Source: Pararhodobacter oceanensis (GTDB lineage: Bacteria > Pseudomonadota > Alphaproteobacteria > Rhodobacterales > Rhodobacteraceae). Taken from it: 64,000 bases of DNA. The notes under the pieces were generated by a model. The model made no database searches, was not told where the DNA came from, and saw only the letters and a list, made by a program, of their open reading frames with translations. The stretch covers positions 35,413-99,412 of the forward strand of contig NZ_QDKM01000011.1 of the NCBI RefSeq assembly GCF_003076755.1, given 5' to 3'. The translations under genes were made by a program, and so were the position numbers. Below are positions 1 through 7,985 of this stretch, in pieces (position 1 is the stretch's first letter; every line of letters begins with the position of its first letter).

Positions 1-624
1 ATCGGCTCGCGGTTCTCGGCGCTGCTGTTGGGGATCGCTGATCAGTCGCAGCTTTTGGCAATGATGTTCTCGATGGTGGTGGCGGTGATCCTTGGCATGG
101 GCATGCCGACCACGGCGGCCTATGCGGTGGCCGCATCGGTGATCGCGCCCGGCCTGATCAATCTAGGCATCGAGCCGCTCACCGCGCATTTCTTCATCTT
201 CTATTTCGCGGTGATGTCGGCGATCACACCGCCGGTGGCGCTGGCTGCCTATGCCGGAGCCGCTTTGGCGCAATCCGATCCGATGAAGACCAGCGTCGAG
301 AGTTTCCGCATTGGTCTGGCGGCCTTTGTGGTGCCCTATATGTTCTTCTTCTCGGATTCGCTGTTGTTGCAGGGCGGATGGGTGGACACAGTGCATGTGT
401 TCGGATCGGCGCTTTTGGGTATCTATCTGCTGTCGTCGGGGATCATCGGATGGTTTTTCGGCCGGATCGGATGGGTCCCGCGCGCGATGCTGATCCTCGC
501 CGCGCTGGGTATGCTGGATGCGGGGTTGCTGACCGATCTGATCGGGCTGGCGGTGGCGGTCACGCTGTTCCTCTATCAAAAGAAGATCGTGACAGCGGAT
601 GTGATCGCGCAGGGGAAAGACTGA
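1..624 (+). CDS. TRAP transporter fused permease, C-terminal part (5' end outside window)
   Basis: The frame is open from base 1, so this is the last 207 codons of a larger gene. It has the DctM-type segment GMGMPTTAAYAVAASVIAPG near the start, then HFFIFYFAVMSAITPPVALAAYA, the signature of the large permease of TRAP transporters. After the usual DctM end, three more hydrophobic segments follow (about residues 118-200), which is typical of the fused 4TM/12TM TRAP permeases. These use an ion gradient and a periplasmic binding protein to import organic acids. The substrate cannot be read from the sequence. The gene ends just upstream of a strong hairpin, and its position beside the dehalogenase suggests a role in uptake for the same pathway; that is inference. 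Confidence 0.85.
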   Translation: MGSRFSALLLGIADQSQLLAMMFSMVVAVILGMGMPTTAAYAVAASVIAPGLINLGIEPLTAHFFIFYFAVMSAITPPVALAAYAGAALAQSDPMKTSVESFRIGLAAFVVPYMFFFSDSLLLQGGWVDTVHVFGSALLGIYLLSSGIIGWFFGRIGWVPRAMLILAALGMLDAGLLTDLIGLAVAVTLFLYQKKIVTADVIAQGKD

Positions 625-629
625 CAGGG

Positions 630-657
630 GCGGCGACCGGGGCATACCGGTCGCCGC
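630..657 (+). terminator. Hairpin after the TRAP permease gene
   Basis: A perfect 11-bp inverted repeat (GCGGCGACCGG at 630-640, CCGGTCGCCGC at 647-657) with a 6-nt loop begins 5 bases after the TGA stop. No T-run follows, so a Rho-assisted or attenuating end is possible. Confidence 0.5.
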
Positions 658-1065
658 TGGCCTGACGCAGCGCTGTTCAGGGCGACCAGCGGCGGTTCTG
701 TGGTCGGTGGGTTGTGAGATCAAACCGGCGATGGTTTCGACGCTGCGCCTATGCCGTTTCTGCGAACTGCAAATGGTGGGCTAAGCACCAATCCAGCCTC
801 AAAGCAAACCAAGGGCGCGGTTTAACTTGGTTCGGGGATCGGGCATTATTTTCCCATGTTCTGCAGAGAGATGGCACAATCGCTAACGCCCCGCTCGCAA
901 AGGTTGCTGCGGCGGGCGGTTGGTATTCCAACCCGCTTTACCGGAGGTGCCCGCTCTGATGCAGGTCTGAGGCGGGAGGGTCTTTCACCATCTATGCACC
1001 CTGCATTTATTGGCGCAGTCCGAGATCGGCCTCAATGATGCTTCGGCATCATTAACAATGCTAAT
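658..1065. other. Intergenic stretch with no recognised gene
   Basis: About 400 bases between the TRAP terminator and the dehalogenase promoter. Short open frames on both strands lack recognisable motifs and good ribosome sites. A small imperfect hairpin (TTGG/CCAA inside GCGGG/CCCGC) lies near 916-940. I compared the region with the cobalamin riboswitch layout, because the next gene product uses B12, and did not find a convincing B12 box. Confidence 0.4.
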
Positions 1066-1106
1066 TCAATAAAATTATTGACGGCGATGTGGTGGTTCCT
1101 TAGGGT
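1066..1106 (+). promoter_or_regulatory. Putative promoter of rdhA overlapped by a palindromic operator
   Basis: TTGACG (1078-1083) and TAGGGT (1101-1106) are separated by exactly 17 bases, a sigma-70-like layout. The -35 box is overlapped by a 16-bp palindrome, TCAATAA-AA-TTATTGA (1066-1081), in otherwise GC-rich DNA. A palindrome over the -35 is what a MarR-type repressor site would look like. Its core CAA-N8-TTG recurs at other genes of this island. Confidence 0.5.
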
Positions 1107-1120
1107 GGACGGACATCGAG

Positions 1121-1180
1121 ACGGGGGTGCGTCTTGGCGTGAACAGGTTCCAGATGCCCCCGTCACGGCAGCACCAAGAC
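1121..1180 (+). promoter_or_regulatory. Leader with two mutually exclusive hairpins before rdhA
   Basis: Stem A pairs ACGGGGG (1121-1127) with CCCCCGT (1157-1163). Stem B pairs GTCTTGG (1131-1137) with CCAAGAC (1174-1180). The arms interleave, so both stems cannot form as simple hairpins at once. Stem B ends 10 bases before the ATG at 1191 and its 3' arm abuts the ribosome-site region. This could tune translation, or be chance in GC-rich DNA. Confidence 0.3.
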
Positions 1181-1190
1181 AGAGGGCAGA

Positions 1191-4100
1191 ATGACGTCTC
1201 AGATTTTCTCCACCCGTGGCAGGCCCTTCCACCTTGGTTCGTTTCCGTTGGAGCGGCTTGCGCGGCGCGATCAGGCCGCCGACCTCTCGGGCACGCCGCC
1301 ATTCGATCCCGTTTCCTTCGATCACACAACGACCCCGCGATCGCTGGTCAATGCGATGCGGGACTATCAGGCGATGCTGGATGTTCTGCGTGGTGGACTG
1401 CCGTCCGCGCAAAAAGCGGGCTGCCCCGATGATCCGCAAGAACGCGCGCGCCACATTAAGTCTTATGGCTATTTTCAAAACGTTCCGATGGTGGGAATTG
1501 GCCGGTTTGACAGTAGTTTGAAGCTTGAACAGCCCTTCGCCAATCCAGAAATCGACCGGCTGGCCGAGGACCTGAAGACCAAGCAGGTCAAGTCGCTGGC
1601 GTCCGGTATTGACGTGATCATGGCCGATCTCAAGGAAAGCGTGTCGGCGCCGCCGCAGCCGGTGGATGGCCACACGCACGCCATTGTCTTTCTCTATAAC
1701 TACAATCGCGATCCGGCGCCGGATGAACCCGGATATTCCTGGATAGGTGATGCCCAGGCCCAGAGAGCCTGTCTGCTCGGGACCGAAGCCGCGGTGGTTA
1801 TCGCCAGCTATTTGCGCATTCTTGGCTATGATGCCAAGGCGCATAGCGGCGCCTCCAGCGAAGTCGATCTGAACAAGCTGGCTGTCGCGGCGGGTCTGGC
1901 CGTCGTCGAGAATGGCAAGCTGGTAAATCCCTTTGTTGGTGAGCGGTTCCAACTGGTGGCGATAACGACGAATTTCAACATGGCAACCGACAAGCCGCTG
2001 GCCCCGATGGCCGAACAGCCGAAGGACCTGATGCGCGGGTGGGCGTGGAAGCTGGGAAAGGGCTCTGCCAAGAATGGCCGCACGCTCGATCCCTATGCCA
2101 AGCGGCGCTACACTGACGGGCTGCATCCTTTTGAAAAGCTCCGCCGCGTCGACAAGCCGACGACCTTTATTGATGAAGAACGGGTTGCGCGGGTGCCCAA
2201 GCGCGCCGATATGTTCGTCCGCTCGCAGTTTGGCGATATGGGCAAGATAAACCAAGACGCTGCGACCGGAGGATACTTCACACGAAAATCGCCGATCAGT
2301 CAGGCATCGAAACGCCCGATGGGCGCCTTTAACCTGCTATTGGATAGCCCTGTCGCCGATACGGTTGACGAAAGTGCGCGCGACCGCCGCGCAAACCACG
2401 AGGCGATCAAGGCGATCGGCTATTTCCTCGGGGCGGATGCCGTGGGGGTTGCGCGCTGCCCTGAATGGGCATGGTATTCGCATGATGCCTTGGGTGAGCC
2501 GATTGTGCCAACCCAAGACAGCGCCATCTGCCTGATCATTGATCAGGGGTTCGACACCACCGAAGGCTCGTCTGGTGATGACTGGATTGCCGTGGCGCAA
2601 TCGATGCGCGCCTACCTGCGGTTTTCCCTGCTCGGTGGCGTGATCGCCGCACAGATCCGCAACCTTGGCTATACCGCAAAGGCGCATACCAACCAGAGCA
2701 GCGAAGTGCTGCATCCACCGCTGCTGTTGCTGGCCGGGTTGGGCGAGGTCAGTCGCATTGGCGAGGTGATCGTGAACCCGTTTCTGGGGCCGCGGCTGAA
2801 ATCCGGCATCATCACCACAGATATGCCACTGACCCACGACAAGCCGGTGGATTTCGGCATGCAGGCGTTCTGCGAAAGCTGCAACAAATGCGCGCGCGAA
2901 TGCCCCTCGGGCGCGATCACTGCCGGTCCCAAGTTGATGTTCAACGGCTATGAGACCTGGAAGAGCGACAGCCAGAAATGCACCACCTACCGCATTACCC
3001 AGAAGGGCGGGGCAATGTGCGGGCGCTGCATGAAGACCTGCCCGTGGAACATGGAGGGGCTGGAACATGAAAAGCCGCTTCGGTGGATTGCGATGAATGT
3101 GCCCGCGATGGCCGGTGTTTTGGCCAAGGCCGATGACCTTGTCGGCAATGGCCGGATCAACCCCAAAAAGCGCTGGTGGTGGGATCTGCGCTGGAACCGC
3201 GATGGCTCTTGCGAGATGGTCGATCAGACGGTGCAGCCGTCGAATTACCGTGAGTTGCAGACCGACCTGAAGCTGGATTTCGAGGATCAGACGCTGGCGG
3301 TTTATCCGGCCAATCTTGCCCCGCATCCCTGGCCATTCCCCTTTCCGATGGACCGTGAAAAGGGCATCGAGGCCTATCAGGCGATGATCACCGCCGAGGA
3401 ATATCAGGCGCGGCTGGACCGGGGCGACACCGAGGGGCTAGCGCATGAATACAAGTTGAGTGGCGAGGCGCCGGTGATCCGGGTGCAGGTCTCCAAGGTT
3501 GACCAGATGACGCCGGGGGTCACCAAATACGAGTTCACCGCGCTGGGTGGTGAGCCGCTGCCGGAATGGACGGCGGGCGCGCATCTGGATGTCGTGGTCG
3601 CGCCTGAATATTTCCGTCAGTATTCGATGTCTGGCGATCCGGCGGACCGTTCGAAATACCAGATCGGTGTGCTGCGCGAGGACGAAGGCCGTGGCGGCTC
3701 GAAACTGTTGCACCGCATTTTTGCCGAGGGGCGCAAGCTCTTTATCTCGAAGCCGATCAACCATTTCCCGCTGTCCAAAGACGGCAGCAAACATTTTTTG
3801 ATGGGGGGCGGGATCGGTATCACGCCGATGATCGCCTTTGCCCATGAATGCCACCGCGAGGGGCTGGACTTTGAATTGCACTATTCGGCGTCAAGCCGCG
3901 CCAGCGCCGGGTTTCTTGATGATCTCGCCGGGTTTCCCTGGGCAGATAAGGTGCATCTGCATTTCTCTGACGAAGGCTCGCGGGCCGATCTGGATGCGGT
4001 GTTGTCGGGGTATGAATCCGGATGGCATGTCTATACCTGCGGGCCGGACCGATTCATGACCTCGGTGATGGATGCGGCGGAACGGCAGGGCTTTCCGGAA

Positions 4101-4421
4101 GAGGGGCGGCATCTGGAGTATTTCTCGGTGCCGGAGCTGCCCGAGTATGAGAACCATGAGTTCACGGTGAAACTGGCGCGCAGTGGCAAGGAGCTTAAAA
4201 TCCCTGCGGATAAGGCGGCGACCGAGGTGCTGCTGGAAAACGGCGTGCAGATCGACGTGAAATGTTCCGACGGGATCTGCGGCGTGTGCAAATGCGGATT
4301 GCTGGCCGGCGAGGTCGAACATCGTGATTTCGTGCTGTCGAATGCGCAGCGCGAAACGGCGATCATCCTGTGCCAAAGCCGGGCGGCGAAACCCGGCGGG
4401 ACCATCGAAGTTGATCTTTAG
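1191..4421 (+). CDS. rdhA: Self-sufficient (respiration-independent) reductive dehalogenase fused to a ferredoxin-type reductase
   Basis: A 1076-residue cytoplasmic protein with no Tat or other signal peptide. Residues 1 to about 370 and about 385-555 are two related B12-fold halves: GYDAKAHSGASSEVD in the first matches GYTAKAHTNQSSEVL in the second. The second half holds the expected catalytic pair, Tyr429 (in WYSHD) and Lys497 (in TAKAHT). Two 4Fe-4S motifs follow: Cys561/564/567/571 and Cys597/610/613/617. The C-terminal part, from about 750, is a phthalate-dioxygenase-reductase-like module: flavin motif RQYS at 809-812, nucleotide motif GGGIGITPM from about 872, and plant-type 2Fe-2S cysteines 1025/1030/1033/1061. 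This is the architecture of BhbA-type enzymes, which remove halogen from halophenols using NAD(P)H; NpRdhA shares the B12 pseudo-repeat. No membrane anchor gene (rdhB) is nearby, in line with a catabolic role. The natural substrate is unknown. Confidence 0.93.
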   Translation: MTSQIFSTRGRPFHLGSFPLERLARRDQAADLSGTPPFDPVSFDHTTTPRSLVNAMRDYQAMLDVLRGGLPSAQKAGCPDDPQERARHIKSYGYFQNVPMVGIGRFDSSLKLEQPFANPEIDRLAEDLKTKQVKSLASGIDVIMADLKESVSAPPQPVDGHTHAIVFLYNYNRDPAPDEPGYSWIGDAQAQRACLLGTEAAVVIASYLRILGYDAKAHSGASSEVDLNKLAVAAGLAVVENGKLVNPFVGERFQLVAITTNFNMATDKPLAPMAEQPKDLMRGWAWKLGKGSAKNGRTLDPYAKRRYTDGLHPFEKLRRVDKPTTFIDEERVARVPKRADMFVRSQFGDMGKINQDAATGGYFTRKSPISQASKRPMGAFNLLLDSPVADTVDESARDRRANHEAIKAIGYFLGADAVGVARCPEWAWYSHDALGEPIVPTQDSAICLIIDQGFDTTEGSSGDDWIAVAQSMRAYLRFSLLGGVIAAQIRNLGYTAKAHTNQSSEVLHPPLLLLAGLGEVSRIGEVIVNPFLGPRLKSGIITTDMPLTHDKPVDFGMQAFCESCNKCARECPSGAITAGPKLMFNGYETWKSDSQKCTTYRITQKGGAMCGRCMKTCPWNMEGLEHEKPLRWIAMNVPAMAGVLAKADDLVGNGRINPKKRWWWDLRWNRDGSCEMVDQTVQPSNYRELQTDLKLDFEDQTLAVYPANLAPHPWPFPFPMDREKGIEAYQAMITAEEYQARLDRGDTEGLAHEYKLSGEAPVIRVQVSKVDQMTPGVTKYEFTALGGEPLPEWTAGAHLDVVVAPEYFRQYSMSGDPADRSKYQIGVLREDEGRGGSKLLHRIFAEGRKLFISKPINHFPLSKDGSKHFLMGGGIGITPMIAFAHECHREGLDFELHYSASSRASAGFLDDLAGFPWADKVHLHFSDEGSRADLDAVLSGYESGWHVYTCGPDRFMTSVMDAAERQGFPEEGRHLEYFSVPELPEYENHEFTVKLARSGKELKIPADKAATEVLLENGVQIDVKCSDGICGVCKCGLLAGEVEHRDFVLSNAQRETAIILCQSRAAKPGGTIEVDL

Positions 4422-4437
4422 ACCTTAACGGGGTGAC

Positions 4438-4465
4438 CCGCGTCGTTTTTTGCAGGCTGACGCGG
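4438..4465. terminator. Hairpin between convergent rdhA and marR
   Basis: CCGCGTC (4438-4444) pairs with GACGCGG (4459-4465) around a 14-nt loop that includes a run of six T. It lies in the 55-base gap between the two convergent genes. The loop is long, so support is modest. Confidence 0.3.
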
Positions 4466-4476
4466 CGCGCCGGGTG

Positions 4477-4944
4477 TTAGCGGGCAAAATGGACGCGAAG
4501 ACGTTCAAAACACTCGGTCAGGGCATTACACAGGTCATCCCCCAAACACGCGCGCACCGCGTCTTGACGGGCTTTGAAGCGTATGTCCACTTCGCCCAGT
4601 TTGACACGACCGGCCTCGGTCAGAACCACCATCTTGCGTCTTTGGTTGCCGGGATCGGACTCGAATTCCACCAACCCCCGGCTGCGAAGATTGCTGGCCG
4701 TTCGGCTGATCTGGGCATTGTCAGTCACCATATGGCGGGCGAGATCGGCCATCGAGATCCGCTCAAAGGTTTCGACGGTGCGCAACACCCGAAACGCCGT
4801 CAAATTCAGGTCGCTGCCTTGCAAATGCTCGATGGCATCCAGCTCCATCAGTTTGGCGACATTTCCAAACTGGAAGGTGACATTGCTTTCCAGCTTCTTC
4901 ACCCGTTCGAGTTGCAGTTCCAGTTGCTTGGCGGTCATGGCCAT
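4477..4944 (-). CDS. MarR-family transcriptional regulator
   Basis: A 155-residue winged-helix protein. I chose the ATG at 4944 because AGGAGAG lies 6 bases upstream (4951-4957); an open frame runs further up but without a good ribosome site. The central region ISMADLARHMVTDNAQISRT is the HTH, followed by the wing SDPGNQRRKMVVLTEAGR. It is convergent with rdhA. It belongs to the same subfamily as the MarR protein at 10268-10738: both begin with an L-x-x-QLERV-x-x-LES-x-x-TF segment. MarR proteins of catabolic clusters usually bind an aromatic ligand and release DNA; a role in controlling rdhA is inference. Confidence 0.9.
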   Translation of the reverse strand: MAMTAKQLELQLERVKKLESNVTFQFGNVAKLMELDAIEHLQGSDLNLTAFRVLRTVETFERISMADLARHMVTDNAQISRTASNLRSRGLVEFESDPGNQRRKMVVLTEAGRVKLGEVDIRFKARQDAVRACLGDDLCNALTECFERLRVHFAR

Positions 4945-4975
4945 GACGATCTCTCCTGAAATGGCTTTGTCCCTG

Positions 4976-4989
4976 CAAGTATAACATTG
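4976..4989. promoter_or_regulatory. CAA-N8-TTG motif upstream of the first marR
   Basis: CAAGTATAACATTG lies 32 bases upstream of the marR start at 4944. It shares the CAA-N-W-A-W-A-W-Y-R-TTG pattern with the palindrome before rdhA (1067-1080). The arms beyond CAA/TTG are not symmetric, so it is only a candidate autoregulatory site. Confidence 0.3.
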
Positions 4990-5168
4990 CGCAGGCATTG
5001 CACCAGTCTGTTTCAGGTGCTGGGCGGGGTAATCAAAGGCGGCGGGCCGGATTTCAAGGGCCGTGCGATTTATGAGCCGAGGGCGCGATTATCTTTAGGA
5101 CGAACGCGGCTGCCCCAAAATATGGCTTATGCGACGATAAATGCGAGTGGCACTGAGTTTGGGATTGA

Positions 5169-5201
5169 AAAAGCCTGCGCCGCTGGGGGACGCAGGCTTT
5201 T
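5169..5201 (-). terminator. Intrinsic terminator downstream of tctC
   Basis: AAAAGCCTGCG (5169-5179) and CGCAGGCTTTT (5191-5201) form a perfect 11-bp stem with an 11-nt loop. Read on the minus strand, the stem ends in a T-run, so it can stop the tctC transcript about 90 bases after its stop codon. It is largely symmetric and could act in both directions. Confidence 0.75.
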
Positions 5202-5289
5202 GTGATATTCGTGGCGAAAGCGAGCAGAGGCTTTGACCGTGCCGAAAAGCCCGCGGAGCCTCGGCTGCCTGGTATCAGCCGCGCTGGGA

Positions 5290-6246
5290 CTATTCGGAGG
5301 TGGCCTCAATCAGAGCTTGGGCTTCCTCGGTCGCGGCACGCATCAGCGTGGCGAGGTCTTCGCCCTGCACCACCAGCGTCCCGCCAAAGGCGCGTTGTGC
5401 AAATTGCGCTGTCCGGCTTTCGGGATCGTTCAGCACGTCCTCGATTGCCGCTGCCAAGGCCGTATGCGCGTCTTGCGGAAGATTTGCCGGCGCAATCACC
5501 AAGAAGCGGGAGCCGAAGGTGAAGGGCACCCCGAATTCAGACAGCAAGGGGGCGTCAGGCGAGAAGGGGAGCGGGACGGTTTCGGCTGAAGCGAGGCTAA
5601 CGAGAGACCCTGCTTCGACGCCCTGCGCCTGAATGCCAGCGGCCCATGCAACGTCGAGATCGCCCGCCACAACGCCGTTCAAGCCGCCGCGTCCGCCTTG
5701 CACCGTGACCGAGGTCAGCTCGATGTCGTTGTTTCTGGCGATCACATAGGTTCCGTCGGCAAGGTTCGGCGCCATGGCACCGACGGAAATCCGCTCACCG
5801 GCTCTGGCTGCGGCGATGACGTCTGCAAGGCTTTCCCAGCCGCGATCCGCTCGGGCGATCAACCCCGTCTGGCTGCCAGCCAAGGTCGACAGATAGGTGA
5901 AATCATCCACCGAATAGGGTGGGGTCTGGGCCACAAGCGGCACGTAGGCGACCGACGGTTGAACGGTTATCCCGATGGTCAAACCATCGGCGGGTTTGGT
6001 GAGAAGCTCGCTTGCCATTGCGGCGCCACCGCGGCCGGGCAAGTTCTGGGGAATGAACTCCCACCCCCGGGATGAGGCAAGATCCTCGGCCAGCGCCCGC
6101 CCGAGCGTATCCGCGCCGCCGCCCGCGCGGAACGCAATCATCAGGTCGATCGGACCGGAAGGGGTCCAGTCATCGGCCATGGCGCTCTGGCCGATGAGCG
6201 CAAGCATCAACCCTGCGGTGGCTGCCTTCATAAAGCGAAATCCCAT
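5290..6246 (-). CDS. tctC: Tripartite tricarboxylate transporter substrate-binding protein (Bug/TctC family)
   Basis: A 318-residue periplasmic binding protein with a signal peptide (MGFRFMKAATAGLMLALIGQ, cleavage near SAMA-DD). The mature part has the family's ligand-site segment DLMIAFRAGGGADTLGRALA and the GRGGAAMASELL motif. The length is normal for the Bug family. A strong AGGAG-type ribosome site precedes the ATG. It would deliver an organic acid to a TctAB permease; the only complete TctAB in the window is at 12806-14985, and the tctC copy next to those genes is damaged, so this intact protein may now serve them. It is the last gene of the minus-strand set sulP, P450, tctC, although wide gaps argue against a single tight operon. 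Confidence 0.88.
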   Translation of the reverse strand: MGFRFMKAATAGLMLALIGQSAMADDWTPSGPIDLMIAFRAGGGADTLGRALAEDLASSRGWEFIPQNLPGRGGAAMASELLTKPADGLTIGITVQPSVAYVPLVAQTPPYSVDDFTYLSTLAGSQTGLIARADRGWESLADVIAAARAGERISVGAMAPNLADGTYVIARNNDIELTSVTVQGGRGGLNGVVAGDLDVAWAAGIQAQGVEAGSLVSLASAETVPLPFSPDAPLLSEFGVPFTFGSRFLVIAPANLPQDAHTALAAAIEDVLNDPESRTAQFAQRAFGGTLVVQGEDLATLMRAATEEAQALIEATSE

Positions 6247-6617
6247 TAGTTTCTCCTCCCATTGGTTTTCAAGCTTTTGGTATTTGTCGTGAGATTTACA
6301 TCATATCCTTCAAACTGGCATCGGGGTTTGCAATATCCGGCCTTGAGGGGCTTCGTGTGTGTCCTGTAGGCGTCTGTCGGCCATATCGGGTTCTGGCGCC
6401 CCCGCTGCGTCATAGGCTCTTTGCCGAAGGTGATCGAAAGCGGTCAACGCCGTTTGGCCGGTTTTGCTGATGACTGTTCCAAAACCGGTTTCAATACCGT
6501 GACCGATTGCAGACGAGCGGTTCAAAACTGGACATCGGGACGGGGTCCGTTAGCCTCGTTAAGTATGATGCTGGTCATGATACAGGCTCCTTACGCGCGG
6601 GATTTCTGTTCAGGTAT
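6247..6617. other. Intergenic stretch with no recognised gene
   Basis: About 370 bases between the P450 stop and the tctC start. It should hold the tctC promoter, but I see no clear -35/-10 pair and no recognisable coding remnant. A 71-codon minus frame (6310-6525) has no identifiable motif. Confidence 0.4.
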
Positions 6618-7874
6618 TCAGGCGTTTAGGCGAACGCGCAGAGCCGAGGGCCCGCGGAATGATAGCGTCTCGGTCCATGAAATGTCCTGATCGGGAATAA
6701 GCTCCATCCGCGGAAACCGCTGGGTCAGTTCCTCAAGCAGAATACGCAGTTCCAGACGTGCGAGGGGCGCGCCGAGACAGGCATGCAAACCATTGCCGAA
6801 AGCGATGTGACGGCGCGGGTTTTCGCGGGTCACGTCAAAGGTTTCAGGCTGGTTAAAGACCTCTTCATCGCGGTTGCCGGATGCCAAAGACAGCAGGAAC
6901 TTGGTGCCGGCAGGGAAGGTTTTTCCAGCCACGTCAACCTCTTGCTTGGCGATCCGCCGCCAAGCAACGACCGAGGAAGCATAGCGCAATCCTTCTTCGA
7001 CGGCATTCGGAATGAGCGAGGGGTCTTCGACCAGTTTGCGCCATTGATCGGGATGCTGCATTAGCGCGTGGAACAGGTTTCCTGCGGCGTTTGTCGTGGT
7101 TTCATGCCCCGCCAGTTGCAGGCCGAAAACCAGATTGCGAAGCTCGTTCATGGTGAGCTTTTCGTCATCACCATCCCGGAGCTTCAGTAAAACACTCGGA
7201 TAGTCGTCGCCGGGGTCTTGGACCCGGGCGTCGACGAGGGCAGAGCTGAAGTCCCAGAAATCGGCGATATCCACCGCTGCCTCTTGTAGTTCCTCGTTGC
7301 TGGGACGGCCAAAGATCGTGCGGATTCTCAGATCGCCCCACTCCTTGATTTTGCGTGGGTCAAAATCCGTGACACCAAGAAGCAGAAAGACGGCCTGGGC
7401 GGGGAATTCGTAGAAAATCTCTTCGACGAGGTCCGCGTCTTCCTTGTCGGCCATCTGATTGATATAGCCACGAACCAGATCTCTGAGCTGGTTCTCGTAG
7501 AAGGAAAACTGCCGGATGTTCAGGAAACGCGCCGCAATATGGCGAATGCGGGTGTGTTTCGGGGGATCGCAGGCCACTTGAACGGATTCGTTGCGAAAGT
7601 TCCGGTCATCCAGATAATCCCTCACGCTCTGCGGCCAAGGACAGACCGGTTTGGTCGCGATGGTGGCAGAGTATTTTTCGGAATCCTGCAAAATGGGCTT
7701 GATGTCGCTTTGGTGCGTGACAACCCAGTAGTCGATTTCAGGAGAGTAGAACACGCGCGCCTCGGGGCGCATGGAGGCGAAGAAATCATACATGCCTTCC
7801 TGTGTGAAAGGCTGGTGATTGTCGCCGAGCCCATGCATCGGGCACTGCGGTTGCTGCGCATTGCTGCCTGTCAT
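6618..7874 (-). CDS. Cytochrome P450 monooxygenase
   Basis: A soluble class-I type P450 of 418 residues, starting at the ATG at 7874 behind a GAGGGGGGAAG ribosome site. It shows the I-helix oxygen motif AGHETTT (255-261), the K-helix E294-x-x-R297, and the heme loop FGNGLHACLG with axial Cys366. Bacterial P450s of this type hydroxylate or O-dealkylate small hydrophobic compounds and need a separate ferredoxin and reductase. No stand-alone ferredoxin gene lies nearby. The fused reductase/2Fe-2S module of RdhA is the closest redox partner in the window, but any electron transfer between them is speculation. Placed between sulP and tctC, it fits an aromatic or methoxy-aromatic pathway; the substrate is unknown. 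Confidence 0.93.
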   Translation of the reverse strand: MTGSNAQQPQCPMHGLGDNHQPFTQEGMYDFFASMRPEARVFYSPEIDYWVVTHQSDIKPILQDSEKYSATIATKPVCPWPQSVRDYLDDRNFRNESVQVACDPPKHTRIRHIAARFLNIRQFSFYENQLRDLVRGYINQMADKEDADLVEEIFYEFPAQAVFLLLGVTDFDPRKIKEWGDLRIRTIFGRPSNEELQEAAVDIADFWDFSSALVDARVQDPGDDYPSVLLKLRDGDDEKLTMNELRNLVFGLQLAGHETTTNAAGNLFHALMQHPDQWRKLVEDPSLIPNAVEEGLRYASSVVAWRRIAKQEVDVAGKTFPAGTKFLLSLASGNRDEEVFNQPETFDVTRENPRRHIAFGNGLHACLGAPLARLELRILLEELTQRFPRMELIPDQDISWTETLSFRGPSALRVRLNA

Positions 7875-7927
7875 CTTCCCCCCTCGATTCGCTCGATATC
7901 GCAGATTAAAAGATGTCACGAAAATGA

Positions 7928-7949
7928 TGCATATGCAACTATAAAGAAG
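7928..7949 (-). promoter_or_regulatory. Possible operator region upstream of the P450 gene
   Basis: A 10-bp palindrome TGCATATGCA (7928-7937) overlaps CAACTATA (7936-7943), which is identical to the left half of the CAA-N8-TTG motif at 19804. The right half (AAGAAG) does not match. It lies 54-75 bases before the P450 start. Confidence 0.25.
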
Positions 7950-7985
7950 ATCATGCACCAAAACGGGCGCGTGTGATGCAAAGAT

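Noticed and set aside
850..1060. Possible cobalamin riboswitch before rdhA
   Set aside because: A GGTGCCC-like start and a GGCGGGAGGG stretch recall the riboswitch core, but the B12 box and the expected stem order are missing.
1032..2255. 407-codon minus-strand open frame opposite rdhA
   Set aside because: It is antisense to a clearly homologous plus-strand enzyme and has no family motif; long antisense frames are expected in GC-rich DNA.
6310..6525. 71-codon minus frame between P450 and tctC
   Set aside because: Considered as a transposase remnant, but no conserved block could be matched.
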